From an uncultured Oscillibacter sp. (lineage in GTDB: Bacteria > Bacillota > Clostridia > Oscillospirales > Oscillospiraceae): a stretch of 9,860 bases of DNA. Positions 4,863-9,860 of the stretch are shown one piece after another. Every line of letters starts with the position of its first letter. Position 1 is the stretch's first letter. Both the position numbers and the translations under genes were made by a program. A model generated the notes under the pieces. That model was not told the origin of the DNA and did no database searches. It was given only the letters and a program-made list of their open reading frames with translations. The stretch lies in the NCBI GenBank assembly GCA_902476875.1, contig CABSFC010000101.1:1-9860 (forward strand), given 5' to 3'.

Positions 4863-5987
4863 TTACTTTTTCAATTCGCCGGTGGCCAGCTGGGTCAGAT
4901 AGGCGTTGAGGAACCCGTCCAGGTCGCCGTCCATGACGCCGTCGATGTTGCTGGTTTCATAGCCCGTGCGGGTGTCCTTCACCATCTGGTAGGGCATGAA
5001 CACGTAGGAGCGGATCTGGCTGCCCCACTCGATTTTCATCTGCACGCCCTTGATGTCGGAAATCTTCTCCGCGTGCTGCTGGGCTTTCAGCTCCAACAGC
5101 TTGGCCCGCAGCATCTTCATGCAGTTGTCCTTGTTCTGGAACTGGCTGCGCTCCTGCTGGGACGCCACCACGATGCCGGTGGGCTTGTGGATCAGGCGGA
5201 CGGCGGAGGAGGTCTTGTTGACGTGCTGGCCGCCGGCGCCGCTGGCCCGGTAGACCTGCATCTCGATGTCCTCCTCCCGGATCTCCACGGAGTTGTCGTC
5301 CTCCATCTCCGGCATGACCTCGATGGCGGCAAAAGAGGTCTGCCGCCGGGCGTTGGCGTCGAAGGGGGAGACGCGGACCAGACGGTGGACGCCGTTCTCG
5401 CTCTTCAAAAGGCCGTAGGCGTTCTCGCCCTCGATGGAGATGGCGGCGGACTTGATGCCCGCCTCGTCGCCCTCCTCGTAGTCCAGGATTTTGTAGACGA
5501 AGCCGTGACGCTCGGTCCAGCGGGTGTACATGCGGTAGAGCATCTGGGCCCAGTCCTGGGCCTCGGTGCCGCCGGCGCCGGCGTGGAACTGCAAAATGGC
5601 GTTGTTGGCGTCGTACTCGCCGGAGAGCAGGGTGGTCATCCGGGTCTCCTCCACCTTCTCCTCCAGGCCGGCGTATTCGCTTTTCAGCTCCTCCAGGATC
5701 TCGGGGTCGTCCTCCTCCTGGCCCATTTCGCACAGGGTGGTCAGATCCTCCCAGGAGGAGATCAGCTTCTCCTGGCGGGCGATCTTGTTTTGCAGCTGCT
5801 TCAGGCGCTGCTGCACCTTCTGGGAGCGCTCCAGATCATTCCAGAAGCCGTCCTGGGCGGTCTCGTCCTCCAGGCGGGCGGCCTCCTGCCGGGCGCTCTC
5901 GATGTCCAGAGCGGCGGACAGCTTGTCCAGCTCCGGCCCCAGCTCCCGCAGTTTTTGTTTGTAAACGTCGTATTCGATCAAAGCCAT
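4863..5987 (-). CDS. prfB: Peptide chain release factor 2 (RF2), no programmed frameshift
   Basis: 374 residues, close to the usual 365-370. RF2 recognises UGA and UAA in the ribosomal A site and triggers release of the finished protein. The codon-recognition tripeptide SPF is at SPFDANARRQTSFA (about residue 210), and the catalytic GGQ is in RASGAGGQHVNKT (about residue 250). The N-terminal coiled-coil domain and the HAGAGGTEAQDWAQ stretch are typical. Start at ATG 5987, with CGGAGA about 6 nt upstream. Most bacterial prfB genes carry an in-frame UGA near codon 25 that needs a +1 shift. Here the matching site reads GCT CTG GAC ATC (AALDIES) and the gene is one open frame, so that autoregulation is absent. 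Own promoter at 6026-6054. Confidence 0.98.
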   Translation of the reverse strand: MALIEYDVYKQKLRELGPELDKLSAALDIESARQEAARLEDETAQDGFWNDLERSQKVQQRLKQLQNKIARQEKLISSWEDLTTLCEMGQEEDDPEILEELKSEYAGLEEKVEETRMTTLLSGEYDANNAILQFHAGAGGTEAQDWAQMLYRMYTRWTERHGFVYKILDYEEGDEAGIKSAAISIEGENAYGLLKSENGVHRLVRVSPFDANARRQTSFAAIEVMPEMEDDNSVEIREEDIEMQVYRASGAGGQHVNKTSSAVRLIHKPTGIVVASQQERSQFQNKDNCMKMLRAKLLELKAQQHAEKISDIKGVQMKIEWGSQIRSYVFMPYQMVKDTRTGYETSNIDGVMDGDLDGFLNAYLTQLATGELKK

Positions 5988-6025
5988 GGCTGTTCTCCGT
6001 TCTCTCGAATTTCATGAACTATCCT

Positions 6026-6054
6026 ATTATATCGGAGGAAAATTTATTTGTAAA
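6026..6054 (-). promoter_or_regulatory. Sigma-70-type promoter of prfB
   Basis: On the minus strand: TTTACA (6054-6049), 17 bp, TATAAT (6031-6026). Expected start is near 6019, giving a leader of about 30 nt to the prfB ATG. Confidence 0.85.
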
Positions 6055-6106
6055 GGGGGGCGGCGTTTTTCCGAAAATCAGGGCCTTGTTCACAATTTGT
6101 TCATGA

Positions 6107-6135
6107 TTGTTTGGCCTGGTTACGGTATGTTATAG
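6107..6135 (+). promoter_or_regulatory. Possible promoter of the SLH surface protein
   Basis: TTGTTT (6107-6112), 17 bp, TTATAG (6130-6135), the latter preceded by TATG as in extended -10 sites. It is weaker than the other promoters here; TATATT at 6141-6146 is another possible -10. The 5988-6208 gap is AT-rich and divergent, and holds only the two promoter regions and the leader. Confidence 0.35.
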
Positions 6136-6208
6136 AGAGGTATATTATGTAACCGTCCACCATCGACTTGTAATTGTAAAGTTCTGGAATTTCATGGAGG
6201 GAACGACG

Positions 6209-9200
6209 ATGAAAAGATTTTGGAAGAAGCAACTGCCGGCCCTGCTGCTGGCGCTGATCATGACGGTCAGTCTGGTCCCTGCCGCGATGGCGGACGGTCC
6301 CTGCACGGGCGAAGGGAGCAACGGAGAACATCAATGGAGCGAATGGGCCATAACAAATCCCCCCACATGTAGTGAGGAAGGAACAGAAGCCCGGACTTGC
6401 ACTCTTTGTGGTCAGCCCGAAAGCCGGACTGTACCACCGACAGGAAAGCACGATTACCAATTTGAAAGTACAACTGCCACCTGCGGAAAAGAGGGCATTA
6501 AGACCAGCAAATGCACACATTGCGGCGACATAAAAACCGAATTCGACCCGGCAACGGGTAACCATAAATGGGTCGACAACGGCGCGCCGAATCCCGCGGC
6601 TACCTGCGGCACTGCGGGCAGTCAGCCGAAGATTTGTTCTATCTGCGGCGAGACAAAGAATGAGCCAATTCCCGCAACCGGAAATCATTCCTGGGGACCT
6701 TGGCAGACGACTACATCGCCCACCTGCACAAAGGCTGGTCTGCAAACGGCCACCTGCAAGAACTGTTCGGAAACAAAAACGGAACCGCTGAATCCCGTAG
6801 CGCATACCGATGTTTCTCCCAAGGACGGCAAGTGCGATTATTGCGGGCAGACGATGAGTACCTATTACACCATCACGTTCCAGACCCCCCAAAATGGCAG
6901 TACGTCGCAGCAGGTCGCGGCGAACAGTTCTCCTGCCTATCTTCCCACTGCCAATGCCACCTATACGGTCAGTAACGTGACCTATACGTTCTATGGATGG
7001 ACTTCTTCTGCCACCAGCACGCCGTATATTTACACGAATCAAACCCCCATATATACATCGGCCAGCCAGATCAGGGCAACCGGCAATGTTACATATTATG
7101 CCGTCTACAAAACCAGCGGCACCACCGTCACCTTCCAGACTTTGAGCGCCAGCGGCGGCACCACGACTTACCAGACCCAGACCGTGCAGGTGAACGGCTA
7201 TCCGTACAACCCCGGCACGCCCCCCACGGTCACCTTCGGCGGCAAGACCTATACCTTCTACGGCTGGACTACCGACTACAATTATTACAGCACCTGGTAC
7301 CTCTACAGCAACCAGCGGATCGTGACGCCCTACACCCAGATGGTCACCAGCGCCACCCCCGTCACCTACTACGCCGTCTATACCACCCAGGACAGCGGCT
7401 CCGTCACCTACACCGTGGCCCCCAACGGGACGAAGGCTTTCAAGGGCGCCGACTTCAACGACTACTACCAGAAGATGGCCGGCAGCCGCTATACCCTGCA
7501 GTATGTGCGGTTCAGCGTCAGCAACACCACGACCTACAACAACTTCGGCGCTTCTGTTTATCGCGGCAGCACCGCGCTGACCGCCAGCGACCTGAACCGG
7601 TATGACTTCTACTATCAGAACTCCCGGTACGGCAGCTATGACCTGGATGACCTGTCCCTGCAGGCCCTCCGAAACGCCGCCAAGGGCAGCCTGACCATCC
7701 CCTTCACCGCCTACGGCAGCGGCAGCAGCGTCAACGGCACCCTGACCCTCACCATCAATGAAAACGGCGCGGACGGCAAGACCATCGTCTACAACGTGGC
7801 CCCCGGCAAGGAAGAGGAATTCGACCGCAACGACTTCAACGATGTCTTCCGGACGGTGTACACCACGGAGACCGTCAGCCACGTGGTCTTCGACCGGCCC
7901 GACAGTTCAGCGTTCTCCTATGGCACGCTGTACAGCGACTACGGCGACAGCCGCTATGAGACCAAGTTCAGCCGCAGCGACCTGAACAGCGCCTATTTCT
8001 ACTATAACAACGGCTACGCCACCGGCAGAAACGACTACTACCTGAACGACCTGTCTTTCGTGGCGGACAGCGCCTTCAAGACCACGGTCAAGCTGACTTT
8101 CACCGCCTACGGCACCAACACCAGCCACTCTGTGAAGGGTACCGTGGAGATCCGCTCCACGGAGTCCACGGAATACACCGTCTCCTACAAGGTCGCTCCC
8201 GGCCAGTCCGTGAGCCTGAAGGCGGCGGACTTCCTCACCTTCCTCCGTAAGAGCTACAAGAACGCCAACCTGGACTATGTGTCCTTCGACCGCCCCAGCG
8301 ACACCAGCGTCTTCACGTACGGCACGCTGTACAGCAATTACGGCGGCACCAACCAGGTCGCTTTCTCCCGCTCCGACCTGAGCAGCTATAACTTCTACTA
8401 CAGCGCCAAAGACGCCACCGGCAGATATGACTACGCCATGGATACCCTGAGCTTTGTGGCTGGCCAGAACTTCAAGGACTCCATCAAGCTGACCTTTACC
8501 GCTTACGGCGACAACTACGACGAAGAGGCGGAGGGCACCCTGGTCATCGAGGCCAACGGCACCGCCGTGACCTCCTCCACCTATGTGGGCAGCATCCGTT
8601 ACGCCACCACCACCGGCACCCGGGTGCAGATCAACGCCAACGACATCGCCCGGTACTACAAGAAGAACACCGGCGCCGCCATGCAGTATGTGACCCTCAC
8701 CGGTGTGCCCTCCACCGGCGGCCTGTACTACAACTACTACAACACCAGCAAGTACGGCACCACCACCCGGGCGCAGCTCACCGCCGCCAACGCGGGCGGC
8801 CAGCTGTTCTACGCCAGCCCCGCCAGCACCAGCCAGTTCGCCCTGACGGAGCTGACCTACGTCCCCAGCGGCACCAACTACTGCGCGGCCATCCCCTTCA
8901 CGGCCTACGGCAATTCCGGCTCCGTGTCCGGCGCCATCCTCATCAGCGTCAGCGGCTCCACCGTGTCGGAGGTCTACGGCGTGACGCCGAAAAACACCGC
9001 CGTCACCTTCCCCGCTTCCTCCATCTCCAGCGCCGTGGTCAGGGCCACCGGCGCCACGCCCGCCAGCATCCAGCTGCTGAGCCTGCCCTCCTACACCGCG
9101 GGCACGGTCTACGTGGGGGCCGGCACCACCACCCTGGCCAACACCACCACCGCGTACGCCATCTTCTCCGGCGCCCAGTCCCTGCGCTTTGTGCCCTCCT

Positions 9201-9805
9201 CCACGTACACCGGTTCCGTGGAGATCCCCTATGTGGCGCTGAACAGCACCGGCACGGCCATCGCCTCCGGCACCTTCTCCCTGGGCGTGCTGAACAGCAA
9301 GAAGACCTTCACGGACGTGACCTCCTCCACCTGGTGCTACAAGTACGTGGCGGAGCTGTCCGACGCGGGCGTCATCGACGGCTATCCCAACGGCAGCTTC
9401 AAGCCTGACAGCACCGTGACCTACGGCGCGGCGCTGAAACTCATCATGCTGGCCGCCGGATATCCCGAGCAGGCGCCCACCTCCAAGAACAGCGTGTTCA
9501 GCGGGTATCTGGCGAAGGCCCGGGCGGACGGCATCATCACCGCCAGCAACGTCAACCTGACCAAGCCCATCACCCGCCTGCAGGTGGCGCAGATCGCCGC
9601 CGGCGCCATGAAGCTGGACACCAGCAACCTCTCCAGCGTGTCGCCCTTTACCGACACCACCAACGCCAGCGTCCAGGCCCTGAACGCGGCGGGCATCGTG
9701 GAGGGCTACTTCTCCAACGGCACCAGCACCTTCAGGCCCAACAACACCCTGACCCGCGGCCAGGTGTCCGCCATCGTCTGGCGGATGCGGAACTACGGCA
9801 AGTGA
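6209..9805 (+). CDS. Secreted SLH-anchored repeat protein, 1198 aa
   Basis: Start at ATG 6209, seven nt after GGAGGG, giving a clear signal peptide (MKRFWKKQLPALLLALIMTV, cleavage after AMA near residue 28). Residues 41-215: four full and one partial Cys-rich repeats of 38-41 residues, each starting with His (41, 81, 119, 160, 199) with the pattern C-x(9,10)-C-x2-C, zinc-ribbon-like. Residues ~219-300 and ~305-394: two InlB-like repeats ending YYAVY. Residues ~398-1025: five beta-rich domains of about 100-135 residues starting near 398, 524, 656, 791 and 920, with motifs GTLYSNYG, FYY, LSFVA and FTAYG, cadherin-like in look. Residues ~1031-1198: three SLH domains (FTDVTSSTWCYKYVAELSDA, TRLQVAQIAAG, FRPNNTLTRGQVSAIVWRM) for cell-wall polysaccharide binding. 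The SLH end probably holds it on the surface; partner unknown. Codons before ~7110 are clearly more A/T-rich than after. Confidence 0.95.
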   Translation: MKRFWKKQLPALLLALIMTVSLVPAAMADGPCTGEGSNGEHQWSEWAITNPPTCSEEGTEARTCTLCGQPESRTVPPTGKHDYQFESTTATCGKEGIKTSKCTHCGDIKTEFDPATGNHKWVDNGAPNPAATCGTAGSQPKICSICGETKNEPIPATGNHSWGPWQTTTSPTCTKAGLQTATCKNCSETKTEPLNPVAHTDVSPKDGKCDYCGQTMSTYYTITFQTPQNGSTSQQVAANSSPAYLPTANATYTVSNVTYTFYGWTSSATSTPYIYTNQTPIYTSASQIRATGNVTYYAVYKTSGTTVTFQTLSASGGTTTYQTQTVQVNGYPYNPGTPPTVTFGGKTYTFYGWTTDYNYYSTWYLYSNQRIVTPYTQMVTSATPVTYYAVYTTQDSGSVTYTVAPNGTKAFKGADFNDYYQKMAGSRYTLQYVRFSVSNTTTYNNFGASVYRGSTALTASDLNRYDFYYQNSRYGSYDLDDLSLQALRNAAKGSLTIPFTAYGSGSSVNGTLTLTINENGADGKTIVYNVAPGKEEEFDRNDFNDVFRTVYTTETVSHVVFDRPDSSAFSYGTLYSDYGDSRYETKFSRSDLNSAYFYYNNGYATGRNDYYLNDLSFVADSAFKTTVKLTFTAYGTNTSHSVKGTVEIRSTESTEYTVSYKVAPGQSVSLKAADFLTFLRKSYKNANLDYVSFDRPSDTSVFTYGTLYSNYGGTNQVAFSRSDLSSYNFYYSAKDATGRYDYAMDTLSFVAGQNFKDSIKLTFTAYGDNYDEEAEGTLVIEANGTAVTSSTYVGSIRYATTTGTRVQINANDIARYYKKNTGAAMQYVTLTGVPSTGGLYYNYYNTSKYGTTTRAQLTAANAGGQLFYASPASTSQFALTELTYVPSGTNYCAAIPFTAYGNSGSVSGAILISVSGSTVSEVYGVTPKNTAVTFPASSISSAVVRATGATPASIQLLSLPSYTAGTVYVGAGTTTLANTTTAYAIFSGAQSLRFVPSSTYTGSVEIPYVALNSTGTAIASGTFSLGVLNSKKTFTDVTSSTWCYKYVAELSDAGVIDGYPNGSFKPDSTVTYGAALKLIMLAAGYPEQAPTSKNSVFSGYLAKARADGIITASNVNLTKPITRLQVAQIAAGAMKLDTSNLSSVSPFTDTTNASVQALNAAGIVEGYFSNGTSTFRPNNTLTRGQVSAIVWRMRNYGK

Positions 9806-9860
9806 TCCCGCGGGTGAGAAGCGTCTTCACAAATTGAAAAAGCATGCATCCGGCGGCCCA
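9806..9860. other. 3' flank of the SLH gene, cut by window end
   Basis: Only 55 bases. There is a short CCCGCGGG palindrome just after the stop and an A-tract followed by GC-rich sequence at the edge that could be the left half of a terminator. Nothing else can be supported. Confidence 0.3.

Noticed and set aside
4776..6017. Long plus-strand frame opposite prfB
   Set aside because: Leu/Val/Gly-rich shadow of prfB; the start lies in the hairpin element without SD.
6101..7882. Long open frame on the minus strand opposite the SLH gene
   Set aside because: It is a by-product of GC-rich codon bias; no SD, low-complexity Gly/Val/Arg product, and the + strand gene has a signal peptide and SLH domains.

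Overview
The window looks like a chromosomal segment of a GC-rich gut-type Clostridia, most likely an Oscillospiraceae relative (Flavonifractor/Oscillibacter-like). This is inferred from strong GGAGG-type ribosome sites, C/G-ending codons, SLH-anchored surface proteins with InlB-like and Cys-rich repeats, and a Firmicute-type RF2. The genus is not proven by anything seen here.

Layout: (1) 2-1795, +, the 3' part of a large surface/S-layer-type protein, closed by a strong bidirectional terminator. (2) 1870-2379, -, a 169-residue protein of unknown function whose stop codon lies in that terminator. (3) 2443-2995, a tandem duplication (period 279-280 bp, 207 bp identical). Each copy carries a 26-codon minus-strand ORF, a plus-strand promoter firing antisense into its 3' end, a hairpin shared by both strands, an SD-occluding hairpin and a minus-strand terminator. 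The copy next to the MATE gene also has a perfect-consensus promoter for the small ORF. The layout resembles a type I toxin-antitoxin locus. (4) 3127-4509, -, a MATE-family multidrug transporter with its own terminator. (5) 4544-6054, -, prfB (RF2) with a near-consensus promoter and no programmed-frameshift stop. Its last 31 codons are duplicated exactly downstream, separated by a 134-bp hairpin-dense sequence. (6) 6209-9805, +, a secreted 1198-residue protein with a signal peptide, Cys-rich repeats, InlB-like repeats, five copies of a beta-rich domain and three C-terminal SLH domains.

How it fits together: the two outer genes make cell-surface proteins. The middle is housekeeping (prfB), drug efflux (MATE) and small mobile-looking or regulatory elements between terminators. 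The best candidates for something undescribed are the tandem small-ORF/antisense-RNA module and the insertion-like element at the 3' end of prfB.
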